DNA of 64,000 bases from Microbacterium maritypicum (GCF_041529975.1 NZ_CP168030.1:2728001-2792000), one strand, 5' to 3'. Positions 47,210 through 56,098 are shown, counted from the stretch's first letter. Numbers and translations are program-made. The notes: a model not told the origin generated them from the letters alone.

Positions 47210-47871
47210 GGAGTGCCACCCTCGCCGCCCCAGTCCTCGTCTTCGCAGTGCAGCTGGCTGTGCGCGTCGGAGCCCTCCAGGTCGCCGCGTCCAGTGTCGA
47301 AGCCGTTGGCCTTCAGCTCCTCGTACAGCGCCATGGAGAGGGCCTGATCGTGCGCTCGCCACGCGTTCAGGTCAGGCTGCCGCGGATCCGTGGCTGTCTC
47401 CTCCGACGCAGCCAGATCAGCCTCGACGGCAGCGAGCTGCTCCGCCACATACGGTTCTGCGGCCACTTCGACATCCGTGTTCGCGAACCACTCGTCGATG
47501 ATCCGATCGACCTGTCCCTGCGTCAGCGGGTCGTGCGTATCCCAGCCGCTGTAACGGATCTCACACTCACCCCAGGTGGGCGACGTGTAGGAGTAGCTGC
47601 GGTCGGGGTTCTCCAGCCCCGGGATCCAGAGCCAATCCGACGACGCGGTCGCGATGCCGGCACCGCCGACGAGAAGAAGCCCCAGCGCTCCGCTCAGCAC
47701 CACGGTGCGACGCTTCTTCCGTGGCGGCTGCACGACGGTCTTCGCCGCGGCGAGCATCGCGCGCAGTTCCGCCGACTCGATCGTCACGCGCGGCGGCGGT
47801 GCCGACGCGTCCAGCAGTTCGTCCAACTGGTCTCGAATCATGAGTTCCTCCTCAGGGGTGGGTTCACTCAT
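47206..47871 (-). CDS. Single-pass membrane protein, possible regulator of the ECF sigma factor
   Basis: A 221-residue protein with an N-terminal cytoplasmic part of about 55 residues, one membrane helix (residues 56-77, after RKKRR), and an extracytoplasmic domain of about 140 residues containing two cysteines (CEIRYSG and QLHCED). The topology and the coupled sigma gene suggest an anti-sigma factor, but no zinc-binding HxxxCxxC motif is present. It precedes the sigma gene, the reverse of the usual order. No strong ribosome site was found. Confidence 0.75.
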   Translation of the reverse strand: MSEPTPEEELMIRDQLDELLDASAPPPRVTIESAELRAMLAAAKTVVQPPRKKRRTVVLSGALGLLLVGGAGIATASSDWLWIPGLENPDRSYSYTSPTWGECEIRYSGWDTHDPLTQGQVDRIIDEWFANTDVEVAAEPYVAEQLAAVEADLAASEETATDPRQPDLNAWRAHDQALSMALYEELKANGFDTGRGDLEGSDAHSQLHCEDEDWGGEGGTP

Positions 47872-47906
47872 GACCTGTCCGGTTCACCACGTTTCGTCCG
47901 CGGCGA

Positions 47907-48494
47907 TCATTCTTTCCAGGGGAGGTCGTTGATCACGCCGAGCGCCTCGTGCAACACGGCCTCCGGCGTTCCTCGCCCCGCCCCCTGCTCAGCCCAGACG
48001 CGCAGCGCCGAGAGCACGGCAGCGGCGTAGGCTGCTCCGACGATGTCGGCACGGATGACGTCGATACCGGCACTCCGCGCCGCGACAGCAACAGCATCGG
48101 AAAGCCGTGCCAGACGGAGGCCCGTGTCCCTCACGAGCTCATCCTGCAATCCCATCGCCGCGGCGTTGCGGAGCGCGAGGGCGAGCGGATCCGGCTCGAA
48201 ACCGTGCACGACGAGGAGCAGGATCCGGCGCACCGCATCTCCGGATGCCCCGCTCCCCAGCCCGCCGAGTGACCGGATCGCTTCGCCGATGCGCTCGTCC
48301 ATGCCCGACCACAGCACGTCGCTCTTCGATGTGAAGTAGTTGAAGAAGCTCGATCTGCTCACGCCGGCTCGCTGGGTGATGTCCGCCACCGACGTCGCGT
48401 CGTACCCACGCTCCAGGAAGAGCTCGCAGGCCGCCTCCGCGAGAGTCTCTCGCGAAGACGCCTTCGGGCGCCCTGCTCGGCCGGTGGAACTCAT
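47907..48494 (-). CDS. TetR family transcriptional regulator
   Basis: A 195-residue regulator with an N-terminal helix-turn-helix (residues 14-62: [20 protein letters not shown] and [20 protein letters not shown]) and a helical ligand-binding domain. It is divergent from lipB-lipA with 95 bases between the starts. The start is six bases after TAGCGT, a leaderless arrangement. The ligand is unknown; control of lipoate genes is possible but not shown. Confidence 0.9.
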   Translation of the reverse strand: MSSTGRAGRPKASSRETLAEAACELFLERGYDATSVADITQRAGVSRSSFFNYFTSKSDVLWSGMDERIGEAIRSLGGLGSGASGDAVRRILLLVVHGFEPDPLALALRNAAAMGLQDELVRDTGLRLARLSDAVAVAARSAGIDVIRADIVGAAYAAAVLSALRVWAEQGAGRGTPEAVLHEALGVINDLPWKE

Positions 48495-48500
48495 GCCCTC

Positions 48501-48506
48501 ACGCTA
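48501..48506 (-). promoter_or_regulatory. -10 hexamer TAGCGT for the TetR gene
   Basis: TAGCGT on the minus strand is followed by GAGGGC and the ATG, a gap of six bases, with no ribosome binding site. Confidence 0.55.
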
Positions 48507-48530
48507 CCGCGACGCGAAGCGCCGGCACCC

Positions 48531-48557
48531 GGCAACCACAGGAGGAGTATTGTTGCC
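48531..48557. promoter_or_regulatory. Inverted repeat GGCAAC/GTTGCC over the lipB promoter
   Basis: GGCAAC and GTTGCC face each other with 15 bases between, so their centres are about two helical turns apart. A TATTGT hexamer (48548-48553), likely the lipB -10, overlaps the right arm. This could be the operator of the divergent TetR regulator. Confidence 0.4.
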
Positions 48558-48589
48558 CTCAGTCCAATTAACCAGAGAAGGAGAGCGTG

Positions 48590-49243
48590 ATGCTCGAGAT
48601 CCTCACTCCGGGGTTCGCTCCGACGCCTGTGCCGTACATCGAAGGGTGGGAGTTGCAGAGACGTGTCCATGCCGACGTGGTCGCGGGCCTCCGCCCGGAC
48701 ACGCTGATCCTCCTCGAACACGAGGCCGTCTACACGGCGGGGAAGCGCACCGAGCCGCACGAGCGTCCGCAAGACGGCACCCCGGTGATCGATGTCGACC
48801 GCGGGGGCAAGATCACCTGGCACGGCCCGGGGCAGCTGGTGGGGTATCCGATCGTGCGGCTGATCGAGCCCATCGACGTCGTCGCGCATGTGCGTCGTCT
48901 GGAGCGCCTCCTCATCGAAGTCCTGAAACCGTTCGGGATCGACGGCTATCAGGTCGACGGTCGAAGCGGAGTGTGGGTGCGACGCCCGCTCTCCGAGGAC
49001 AAGGTCGCTGCGATCGGCGTGCGGGTGCAGCAGGGGGTGACGATGCACGGCTTCGCGATCAACTGCGACAACACGCTCGCCGGATTCCAGGGCATCGTCC
49101 CGTGCGGCATCACAGACGCCGGCGTCACGACCGCGAGCGAGGTCGTCGGCGCCGCCGTCTCCCCGCTCGATCTCGTCGAAGCGGTGACCCAGGCCTTCGT
49201 CACCGAATACGGTCGCACCGAACTGACAGGAGTCCCCGCATGA
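48590..49243 (+). CDS. lipB: Lipoyl(octanoyl) transferase LipB
   Basis: LipB moves octanoate from acyl carrier protein to lipoyl domains. The 217-residue protein has [38 protein letters not shown] with the active-site region, the catalytic Lys in [19 protein letters not shown], and the Cys in [13 protein letters not shown] 48590 is chosen over GTG 48587 because AAGGAG is six bases upstream of it. It overlaps lipA by four bases. Confidence 0.97.
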   Translation: MLEILTPGFAPTPVPYIEGWELQRRVHADVVAGLRPDTLILLEHEAVYTAGKRTEPHERPQDGTPVIDVDRGGKITWHGPGQLVGYPIVRLIEPIDVVAHVRRLERLLIEVLKPFGIDGYQVDGRSGVWVRRPLSEDKVAAIGVRVQQGVTMHGFAINCDNTLAGFQGIVPCGITDAGVTTASEVVGAAVSPLDLVEAVTQAFVTEYGRTELTGVPA

Positions 49244-50229
49244 CCGCCGCCCCCGATGGCCGCAAGCTCCTCCGTCTCGAGATCCGGAACGCGGAGACGC
49301 CGATCGAGCGCAAGCCGGAGTGGATCAAGACCAAGGCGAAGATGGGCCCGGAGTACACGGCACTCCATTCCCTCGTCAAGAGCGAGGACCTGCACACGGT
49401 GTGCCAGGAGGCGGGCTGTCCGAACATCTACGAGTGCTGGGAGGATCGCGAGGCGACGTTCCTCATCGGCGGCTCCCAGTGCACCCGTCGATGCGACTTC
49501 TGCCAGATCGACACGGGAAAGCCCGATGCGTACGACACCGACGAGCCCCGGCGCGTCGCCGAGAGCGTGGCACGGATGAACCTCCGCTACGCCACGGTGA
49601 CGAGCGTCGCCCGCGACGATCTGCCCGACACCGGCGCGTGGCTCAACGCGGAGACCGTACGGAAGATCCATGAGCTCAACCCGAACACCGGAGTCGAGCT
49701 GCTCGCGAACGAGCACAACGCCGACCCGGCCTTCCTGGGCCAGATCTTCGACGCCCGGCCCGAGGTGTTCGCCCATAACGTAGAGACGGTGCCCCGCATC
49801 TTCAAGCGCATCCGCCCCGCGTTCCGCTATGAGCGCTCGCTGAACGTCCTCACCCAGGCACGCGATGCCGGCCTGATCACGAAGTCGAACCTGATCCTCG
49901 GCATGGGCGAGGAGCCGGAAGAGGTCGTGCAAGCCCTGAACGACCTGCACGAGGCCGGCTGCGACATCATCACGATCACGCAGTACCTCCGGCCCACGCC
50001 CCGTCACCTGCCGGTCGCGCGATGGGTGAAGCCGGCGGAATTCGTCGAGTTCAAGGAAGAGGCCGAGCGGATCGGCTTCCTGGGCGTGCTCGCAGGTCCC
50101 CTGGTGCGGTCATCGTACCGTGCGGGACGTCTGTGGGCGCAGTCGATGGTGTCCAAGGGACGCGATATCCCCGACCACCTGTCGCACATCGCCGAGAGCG
50201 CCGACCTCGGTTTCGCGCAGGCCGTCTGA
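49240..50229 (+). CDS. lipA: Lipoyl synthase LipA
   Basis: LipA is a radical-SAM enzyme that inserts two sulfurs into bound octanoate. The 329-residue protein has the auxiliary cluster motif [12 protein letters not shown] and the radical-SAM motif [11 protein letters not shown]. The C-terminal RSSYRAG, with the family Ser, is also present. The ATG overlaps the lipB stop as ATGA. The operon lipB-lipA ends before the hairpin at 50233-50262. Confidence 0.97.
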   Translation: MTAAPDGRKLLRLEIRNAETPIERKPEWIKTKAKMGPEYTALHSLVKSEDLHTVCQEAGCPNIYECWEDREATFLIGGSQCTRRCDFCQIDTGKPDAYDTDEPRRVAESVARMNLRYATVTSVARDDLPDTGAWLNAETVRKIHELNPNTGVELLANEHNADPAFLGQIFDARPEVFAHNVETVPRIFKRIRPAFRYERSLNVLTQARDAGLITKSNLILGMGEEPEEVVQALNDLHEAGCDIITITQYLRPTPRHLPVARWVKPAEFVEFKEEAERIGFLGVLAGPLVRSSYRAGRLWAQSMVSKGRDIPDHLSHIAESADLGFAQAV

Positions 50230-50232
50230 ACG

Positions 50233-50262
50233 ACCGCCGCCCCGGGTATATGCCCGGGCGGT
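50233..50262. terminator. GC-rich hairpin after lipA, shared with a convergent gene
   Basis: A stem built on CCGCC and CCCGGG with CCCGGGCGG on the other side and a TATATG loop lies between the convergent ends of lipA and the next gene. It contains a one-base bulge. It is the likely end of lipA and can act on both strands. Confidence 0.6.
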
Positions 50263-50265
50263 GGT

Positions 50266-50766
50266 TCAGTCGGCGCTCATCACCGACTGCACTGTGCCGT
50301 CCGAGCCGAGATTCACGAGCAGGACGTCGTCGGATGAGCTGTCGTCCAGGGCGTACTCGAGGACGGCGAAGGGCTCCGAACCGCCGTGCTCGTCGGCGAG
50401 GATGGTCATGCTCATCAGGCGCAGCGACCGGATGATGTCCACGGCCGCATCCCCTGACACGTCGACGAGGACCTCGGGGAGATCGTCGCCGTAGGCCTCC
50501 TGCTGCTGGAGGATGTACTCGGTCACCTCGCTGGTACGGTCATCGACCTCGGAGAGCATCCCGCGCCGCGCGGTGCCGTCGACGTTCTCAAGTCCGGCGA
50601 TGAGACCCGCGGCGATGTCCAGCGCGTCCGCGGACACGTCGTCCTGGTCCGGAGCGGTCAGATCGACGGTGACGCTCTGGTCTCCGAGTTCGACGGTCTC
50701 CGACCAGAAGATCGAGCCGTCGGGGCCCGAGGACAGGAGTCCGAAGTAGTCGTGTTCGATCGCCAT
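50266..50766 (-). CDS. DUF2004-like protein
   Basis: A 166-residue acidic, soluble protein. Its central region, VTVDLTAPDQDDVSADALD, and DYFGLLSSG at the start resemble the DUF2004 family. The function is unknown. It has no signal or membrane helix and stands between lipA and ftsY. I see no clear promoter element or ribosome site before the start. Confidence 0.75.
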   Translation of the reverse strand: MAIEHDYFGLLSSGPDGSIFWSETVELGDQSVTVDLTAPDQDDVSADALDIAAGLIAGLENVDGTARRGMLSEVDDRTSEVTEYILQQQEAYGDDLPEVLVDVSGDAAVDIIRSLRLMSMTILADEHGGSEPFAVLEYALDDSSSDDVLLVNLGSDGTVQSVMSAD

Positions 50767-50810
50767 AACGCTATGAAACCAGCCTCGTGCTCACTGCGGT
50801 AGTCCCGTCA

Positions 50811-51683
50811 TCAACCGACCAATGACTGGACGAACACATGGGGGGTGAATCCGGTGAGATCGTCGATCCCCTCGCCCTGTCCGAGCAGCTTCACGGGGAT
50901 GCCGGTGCGCTCTTGCACCGCAAGCACGAACCCGCCCTTCGCGGAACCGTCGAGCTTGGTCAGGACGAGCCCCGTGACGCCCGCGTGCTCCAGGAAAGCC
51001 TCGGCCTGCATCACGCCGTTCTGGCCCGTCGTGGCATCGAGGACCAGCAGCACCTCGCTGATGGGCGCCTGCTTCTCGATGACACGGCGCACCTTGGTGA
51101 GCTCATCCATGAGCCCGCCCTTGGTGTGCAGGCGGCCGGCGGTGTCGATGATCGCGATCTCGATCCCTTCCCGCTTGGCGTACTCGACCGTCTGGAAGGC
51201 AACGGAAGCGGGGTCCTGGCCCTCCTGCTGCGGACGGACGATCGCCGCTCCCCCGCGCTGGGCCCAGGTGGCGAGCTGGTCGACGGCCGCAGCACGGAAC
51301 GTGTCGGCTGCACCGACGACGACACTGCGCTGATAGCCGCGGAGGAACTTGGTGAACTTGCCGATGGTCGTCGTCTTGCCGACGCCGTTGACGCCGACGA
51401 CCAGCACGACCGCCGGACGCTCGGTGAGCTTGAGTGTCGTGTCGAACTTCGCGAAGTGCTCTTCGAGGGTCTCGCGCAGCATGCGCTGGAGGTCCCGAGG
51501 ATCGGTCGTGCGGTACTTGTCGACCTTGGCACGCAGCTCCTCGACGACGCGTTCGCTGATGTCAGGCCCGAAGTCGGCCGTGATCAGCGCCGTCTCGAGG
51601 TCCTCCCACGTCGTCTGGTCGATGGTGGGCTTGACGAACATGCCGCGCAGTGCGCGACCGAGAGACCAGGACTTCTCCGCCAT
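50811..51683 (-). CDS. ftsY: Signal recognition particle receptor FtsY
   Basis: FtsY docks SRP-ribosome complexes at the membrane. The 290-residue protein is the NG core only: the N domain (residues 1-80), then LVVGVNGVGKTTTIGKFTKF, DTFRAAAVDQL, IIDTAGRLHTKGGLMDEL, LTKLDGSAKGGFVLAV. It lacks the acidic A domain of E. coli FtsY, as in many actinobacteria. TAGGCT six bases before the ATG suggests a leaderless message; GGAGGG within the gap is too close to act normally. Confidence 0.97.
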   Translation of the reverse strand: MAEKSWSLGRALRGMFVKPTIDQTTWEDLETALITADFGPDISERVVEELRAKVDKYRTTDPRDLQRMLRETLEEHFAKFDTTLKLTERPAVVLVVGVNGVGKTTTIGKFTKFLRGYQRSVVVGAADTFRAAAVDQLATWAQRGGAAIVRPQQEGQDPASVAFQTVEYAKREGIEIAIIDTAGRLHTKGGLMDELTKVRRVIEKQAPISEVLLVLDATTGQNGVMQAEAFLEHAGVTGLVLTKLDGSAKGGFVLAVQERTGIPVKLLGQGEGIDDLTGFTPHVFVQSLVG

Positions 51684-51689
51684 CCCTCC

Positions 51690-51695
51690 AGCCTA
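51690..51695 (-). promoter_or_regulatory. -10 hexamer TAGGCT for ftsY
   Basis: TAGGCT on the minus strand is followed by GGAGGG and the ATG, a six-base gap. The same hexamer and gap occur before coaD. It lies in the 54-base gap behind smc. Confidence 0.5.
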
Positions 51696-51737
51696 CGGGT
51701 AGCGCGGGCCGGACCACGCCGTCCCGAGCAGAGCAGG

Positions 51738-54700
51738 TCACACCGCGGCTGCGGCCCGGTCCCCCACGCGCTGACCGACGACCGCCGACACGCCGTCCTG
51801 GCGCATCGAGACTCCGTAAAGGGCGTCGGCGATCTCCATCGTGCGCTTCTGGTGCGTGATGATCAACAGCTGGGAGCTCTCTCGCAGCTGCTCGAACACC
51901 GTGAGCAGGCGCCCCAGGTTCGCATCATCGAGCGCCGCCTCGACCTCGTCGAGAATGTAGAACGGGCTCGGCCGCGCCTTGAAGATCGCCACGAGCAGGG
52001 CGACCGCGGCCAGCGAACGCTCACCGCCGGAGAGCAGCGAGAGTCGCTCGATCTTCTTCCCGACCGGACGCACCGACACCTCGATGCCGGTGGTCAGCAT
52101 GTTCTCCGGGTCGGTGAGGGAGATGCTCCCCGTGCCACCGGGAAACAGCAGCGGGAAGACCTGACCGAACGCCTCCTTCGTGTCCTCGAAGGCGCTCGCG
52201 AAGATGGTCTGCATGCGCTCGTCGAGGTCGGCGATGATCGTCAGGAGGTCCTGACGCGTCTGCGTGAGATCGGCCAGCTGCTCGGTGAGGAAGGCATGGC
52301 GCTGCTCCAGCGCGGCGAACTCCTCGAGCGCCAGCGGATTGACGCGTCCGAGCTGCGCAAGCTTCCGCTCGGCATCGGCCAGACGGCGCTGCTGGATGCG
52401 GCGGTCGAAGGGGATCGCCGTGTCGTCGAGTAGCTCGTCTGCGGGGTGCTCGACTCCCGGGTCGCGCGGTACGAGCTGATCAGGGCCATATTCCGCGACG
52501 AGAATATCTTCGTCGAGGGCCAGCTCAGACGAGACCCGCTCGAGCAGGCTGTTGAGATGGAGTTTCTTCTCGTGGATCTGCAACTCGAGACCGTGCACGC
52601 TCTCGGTCAGACCCGCGAGGCGCTCCCGCAGCGACGTCTCCTGGGCGCGGAGCCCGACGAGCTCCTCGTTCTGCGCCGAACGCGCGGCCTCCGCCTCGGC
52701 CAGGGCCAGGCGCGCCTCGGTGACCGAGCGGTCGAGGGAGTCGAGGATCCGCGGCAGCTCCTCCGCGACGCCCGAAGCCGCTTCGCGCTGGGCACGACGG
52801 ATCACCGCACGCCGCGCCGCTTCGGCCGCGGCATCGCGCTCCTGCTCGCGCTGCCGCTCGAGACTCGTCACCCGCGCCTGGGCCGCGCGCACGCGTTCCC
52901 GCAGCGTCTCGATCTCCAGCCGCGCTCGCACCTCGCCCTCACGGGCCATCTCGAGCGTCTCGAGCAGCCCGTCTCGCGCGGAGGCGTCGAGGACCGGACG
53001 CGGAGCCGCGATCGCCTCGTCCAGCGCAGCTTTGGCGGCTTCCGCTTTCGCCTCCGCATCGGACACGGCGGCCTGCGCTTGGGCCAGGCCGGTTTCGAGT
53101 CGCTCGCATTCGGCGACCGCGGATTCGTGGCGGACGGTGACCCGGTTCACCTGCTCGGCGTGGGTGGCGAGGGCTGCATCATGCTCGCGCAGTGCACGGA
53201 GTGCGTCCTTCGCCTGGCGTCTGGTCGTCTCGACTGCTTCGTTCGCGTCCTCCCGCGCCTCGCGGAGCGAGTCCACCACGATCTGAATCTCCGCCAGTCG
53301 CTCGGCGGCGGCATCCCGCTCCGCCGCGAGCTCCAGTCGCGATCGTTCGCCACCGGACCCGGTGCGTAGCGTCTGGGCGGTGATCACGTCGCCCCCGACG
53401 GTCACGATCGTCGTCGAAGTGTCCCCGGCTCCGTCGAGCGCCGTGCGCGCGACACGGGCGGCGCCCAGATCGTCTGCGATCAGAACGTGCGACAGGATGC
53501 CCAGCACACCGTCGGGTGCCGTCACAGTCTCGACCGCGGGTGTGACGCCCTCGATCGGGGCGGCGACGGGCTCTGGACGAAGCGCGTCGGCGACGACGAA
53601 GTCGACGACTCCCCTGCGGTTCTCGGCAGCTTCTGCCGCCTGGGCGAAAGCGTCGGCCGCAGTGTCGATGAGAACGCCTTCTGTGAGCGGACCGAGGACC
53701 GCGGCGATCGCCGCTTCGAAGCCGGCACGGACCTGCACGGCGTCTCCGACGAGTCCGCGAATGCCCTTTCCGCCGGCTTTGACGATCTCGGCGGCGCCGC
53801 CCGACAGGGCCAGAGCACTACTCAGGGCCGCGGCCTTCGCGGTCAGGGAGTCGACCTCACGCTCGGCCGCATGCAGTCGCTCACGCAGAGTCTCCCGCTC
53901 GGCCTCCGCGGCTGTCGCCGCCCGCTGCGCGCTCTCGTATGCGGCCGCATGTTCGACGGCGGTGCCCTCGGGCGCTTCGGCATCGTCGATCGCCTCGAGC
54001 GCCTCGGCAGCCTCCCGCCTGCGCGTGTTCGCCGCCTCGAGCGCGTTCTCCTGACGAAGCACCGCGCCTCGCACGGCGGCGAGAGCCGAGGCCGCAGCGT
54101 CAGCGGTACCGCGCAGCGCCGAGAGGCGCATGTCGTATTCCGACACCAGCGCACTCTGCTCGGCGATGTCCACATCGAGCGTGTCGAGCTCAGCCCTGGC
54201 GTGCACGACGTCACGGCTCGCCGACGCCGCCGCATCCTGCGCGTCGCCGAGACCGGCCGAGATCACGTCGATCTCGTCCTTCGCCTCATCGATAGTGGCC
54301 TGGGTCACGGTGACGGCGGTGACGGCAGCGTCGTCATCTTCGGATCCGAGCAGCGCCAGGCGTTGGTTCGCGAGCGTGTAGAGTCCGCGCATCCGCTCCT
54401 GCACCTGCTCCAGACCGAAGGCCACGCTCCGGGCCTGATCGACGGCGACCGAGTTCTGATCCTGTTCGAGCCGAGCGATACTCGCTCGCACCGTTTCGGC
54501 CTGGTCTGACAGGACCAGCCGCTCGGTGTGGCGTTCGTGCTCGGTACGCGTGTGGTCGGCGAGAGCCGTACGCAGCGCGACGACGTCGTCCGCGAAGATC
54601 CGGGCCTTCGCATCACGCACGACGGCAGCGATCGTCTGCGCCTCGCGCGCGATCTCCGCCTGGCGCCCGAGCGGCTTGAGCTGACGGCGGATCTCCCCCG

Positions 54701-55283
54701 CCAGGTCGCTGAGACGGGTGAGGTTCGCCTCCATCGCATCGAGCTTGCGGAGGGTCTTCTCCTTGCGGCGGCGATGCTTGAGGATTCCCGCCGCCTCTTC
54801 GATGAAGCCCCGCCGGTCCTCGGGAGAAGCCTGCAGTACCGTGTCGAGGCGCCCCTGCCCGACGATCACGTGCATTTCGCGGCCCAGTCCGGAGTCGCTG
54901 AGAAGCTCCTGCACATCGAGGAGCCGGCATCCTTCGCCGTTGATCGCGTACTCGCTCGACCCGTTGCGGAACAGCGTGCGGCTGATCGTGACCTCGGCGA
55001 ACTCGATCGGGAGGGCACCGTCGGCGTTGTCGATCGTGAGCTGCACCTCAGCGCGCCCGAGCGGGCCCCGCGTCGAGGTGCCCGCGAAGATGACGTCCTC
55101 CATCTTCCCGCCGCGGAGCGTCTTCGCGCCCTGCTCCCCCATCACCCAGGCAAGGGCGTCGACGACGTTCGACTTGCCCGACCCGTTGGGGCCGACGATG
55201 CAGGTCACGCCGGGCTCGAAGACGAAGCTCGTCGGCTGCGCGAACGACTTGAACCCTTTGAGCGTCAGGCTCTTCAGATGCAT
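51738..55283 (-). CDS. smc: Chromosome segregation protein SMC
   Basis: SMC compacts and separates chromosomes with ScpA and ScpB. The 1181-residue protein has Walker A in CIVGPNGSGKSNVVDAL (residues 29-45), a long coiled coil (about 170-500), the hinge (about 500-650), a second coiled coil, and the C-terminal signature LLSGGERSLAAVALL followed by Walker B ILDEVEAALDD. Length is typical. The start is ATG 55283; TAGCGT about 36 bases upstream may be its -10. It is followed by ftsY, a conserved order. Confidence 0.97.
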   Translation of the reverse strand: MHLKSLTLKGFKSFAQPTSFVFEPGVTCIVGPNGSGKSNVVDALAWVMGEQGAKTLRGGKMEDVIFAGTSTRGPLGRAEVQLTIDNADGALPIEFAEVTISRTLFRNGSSEYAINGEGCRLLDVQELLSDSGLGREMHVIVGQGRLDTVLQASPEDRRGFIEEAAGILKHRRRKEKTLRKLDAMEANLTRLSDLAGEIRRQLKPLGRQAEIAREAQTIAAVVRDAKARIFADDVVALRTALADHTRTEHERHTERLVLSDQAETVRASIARLEQDQNSVAVDQARSVAFGLEQVQERMRGLYTLANQRLALLGSEDDDAAVTAVTVTQATIDEAKDEIDVISAGLGDAQDAAASASRDVVHARAELDTLDVDIAEQSALVSEYDMRLSALRGTADAAASALAAVRGAVLRQENALEAANTRRREAAEALEAIDDAEAPEGTAVEHAAAYESAQRAATAAEAERETLRERLHAAEREVDSLTAKAAALSSALALSGGAAEIVKAGGKGIRGLVGDAVQVRAGFEAAIAAVLGPLTEGVLIDTAADAFAQAAEAAENRRGVVDFVVADALRPEPVAAPIEGVTPAVETVTAPDGVLGILSHVLIADDLGAARVARTALDGAGDTSTTIVTVGGDVITAQTLRTGSGGERSRLELAAERDAAAERLAEIQIVVDSLREAREDANEAVETTRRQAKDALRALREHDAALATHAEQVNRVTVRHESAVAECERLETGLAQAQAAVSDAEAKAEAAKAALDEAIAAPRPVLDASARDGLLETLEMAREGEVRARLEIETLRERVRAAQARVTSLERQREQERDAAAEAARRAVIRRAQREAASGVAEELPRILDSLDRSVTEARLALAEAEAARSAQNEELVGLRAQETSLRERLAGLTESVHGLELQIHEKKLHLNSLLERVSSELALDEDILVAEYGPDQLVPRDPGVEHPADELLDDTAIPFDRRIQQRRLADAERKLAQLGRVNPLALEEFAALEQRHAFLTEQLADLTQTRQDLLTIIADLDERMQTIFASAFEDTKEAFGQVFPLLFPGGTGSISLTDPENMLTTGIEVSVRPVGKKIERLSLLSGGERSLAAVALLVAIFKARPSPFYILDEVEAALDDANLGRLLTVFEQLRESSQLLIITHQKRTMEIADALYGVSMRQDGVSAVVGQRVGDRAAAAV

Positions 55284-55318
55284 GCGGGCACCGCTCGTCC
55301 GGGGAGAATCACGCCGCT

Positions 55319-55324
55319 ACGCTA
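55319..55324 (-). promoter_or_regulatory. Possible -10 hexamer TAGCGT for smc
   Basis: TAGCGT on the minus strand ends 35 bases before the smc ATG. It would give a leader of about 29 bases. No strong ribosome binding site was seen. Confidence 0.35.
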
Positions 55325-55411
55325 CCGGAATCACGGGCTTCAGCCGTCATCCCGCGCGGGCGTTCGTCGAACCGATACCGCTCGACGACACGCCGTAAGA
55401 TACGGAAACGC

Positions 55412-55441
55412 TTGACGCTGCCCGCTCGTGTTCGCTACCAT
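55412..55441 (+). promoter_or_regulatory. Strong promoter of the small-ORF/GNAT operon
   Basis: TTGACG (55412-55417) and TACCAT (55436-55441) with 18 bases between. Both elements are near-consensus for the housekeeping actinobacterial sigma factor. It is the best-formed promoter in the window. Confidence 0.75.
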
Positions 55442-55475
55442 TTCCTCCGGATCGCCACACGAAAGGAGGTTACCG

Positions 55476-55589
55476 ATGATGATGATTCAGCTCAACGCAC
55501 AGGCCACTGGCCATGCCGCGCCCGCGCACTCTGCGCTGCGCCCTGCGTTCTCGGTGACCGCCGGCGTCCGCATCAGCGCGCTCTCGTAG
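55476..55589 (+). CDS. 37-residue peptide, first gene of the GNAT operon
   Basis: A short ORF with three ATG codons in a row, encoding a peptide that starts MMMIQLNAQATG and is rich in Ala, Ser and His, with no cysteine and only a mild hydrophobic end. It is preceded by GAAAGGAGG six bases before the first ATG, the strongest ribosome binding site in the window, and lies about 28 bases after the expected +1. It could be a leader peptide controlling downstream genes or a small bioactive or structural peptide. I do not recognise it. Confidence 0.65.
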   Translation: MMMIQLNAQATGHAAPAHSALRPAFSVTAGVRISALS

Positions 55590-55661
55590 CAGCGCACCCC
55601 GAGAATCACGGCCCGTAGTGGGCCTCCTCTCTCCGGTCGGTGCATCCGCGCCCCACCCTCT

Positions 55662-55677
55662 GTTCCGCAACCGGAAC
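55662..55677 (+). repeat. Hairpin immediately before the second small ORF
   Basis: GTTCCG, loop CAAC, and CGGAAC form a perfect 6-bp stem that ends one base before the ATG at 55678. The only purine-rich ribosome-site candidate (GGAA) lies in its right arm, so the structure could hide initiation. A second small hairpin, GGCCC and GGGCC, lies at 55608-55622. Confidence 0.45.
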
Positions 55678-55899
55678 ATGGATCTCGCCGCCTTCGGCTC
55701 CCACGCTCCGTGGTCCGAGGAGCCGCCGTCGTCCGCGCCTCTGGCGGCCATGCTCGCCATCGAGGTGCGACGTCTCCTGCACACGCACGCCCACTTCCCT
55801 TTCGAAGGACTCTCTCGTGAATACCACGTTGCGCCGCAACATCACCCACCCGCCCGATACCGAGGACCGCGAGGTCTTCCAGATCCCCCGCGACGATGA
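55678..55899 (+). CDS. Small hypothetical protein overlapping the next gene
   Basis: A 73-residue ORF starting MDLAAFGSHAPWSEEP. Its first 46 codons have the high third-position GC of real genes here; the last part runs inside the following gene in another frame and looks less natural. Its ribosome site is inside a hairpin. It may be a real protein with translation linked to the peptide gene upstream, or a regulatory ORF. Confidence is modest. Confidence 0.45.
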   Translation: MDLAAFGSHAPWSEEPPSSAPLAAMLAIEVRRLLHTHAHFPFEGLSREYHVAPQHHPPARYRGPRGLPDPPRR

Positions 55900-56098
55900 G
55901 CTCCGCCGTTTGGCGCTCACGGATCGCCTCTCTCTCCGGATCGGCCTCTGGCTGCTCCAACGGTCTCAGCGCCCGCGTCGGCAACGCCGCGCCGTCCACA
56001 TCGAGTCGGCGGAGCTGCTGATCTCCGAGCAACGTCGCCGCGCCGAACATGAGCTGGGCGTCCTCACGGCCTTCGCCCTGCAGCGCGGTATCCGCTGA
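55817..56098 (+). CDS. Small basic hypothetical protein upstream of GNAT gene
   Basis: A 93-residue protein with a GTG start and AAGGA seven bases upstream. It has the helical core DELRRLALTDRLSLRIGLWL followed by an Arg-rich stretch (QRSQRPRRQRRA) and a charged C-terminal helix. Codon use fits the genome. It has a short hydrophobic patch (RIGLWLL) that could bind a membrane surface. The family is not recognised; a nucleic-acid or membrane-bound role is a guess. It overlaps the previous ORF by 83 bases in a different frame. Confidence 0.7.
   Translation: MNTTLRRNITHPPDTEDREVFQIPRDDELRRLALTDRLSLRIGLWLLQRSQRPRRQRRAVHIESAELLISEQRRRAEHELGVLTAFALQRGIR

Noticed and set aside
55441..55469. CCTCC and GGAGG pairing to hide the ribosome site of the 37-residue peptide
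   Set aside because: The expected +1 lies near 55448, so the CCTCC arm would be mostly or fully outside the transcript, and the stem is only five base pairs.
55678..56098. Sequencing frameshift joining the second and third small ORFs
   Set aside because: Not excluded, but the third ORF has its own AAGGA and GTG at good spacing, so two genes are the simpler reading; kept as a finding.
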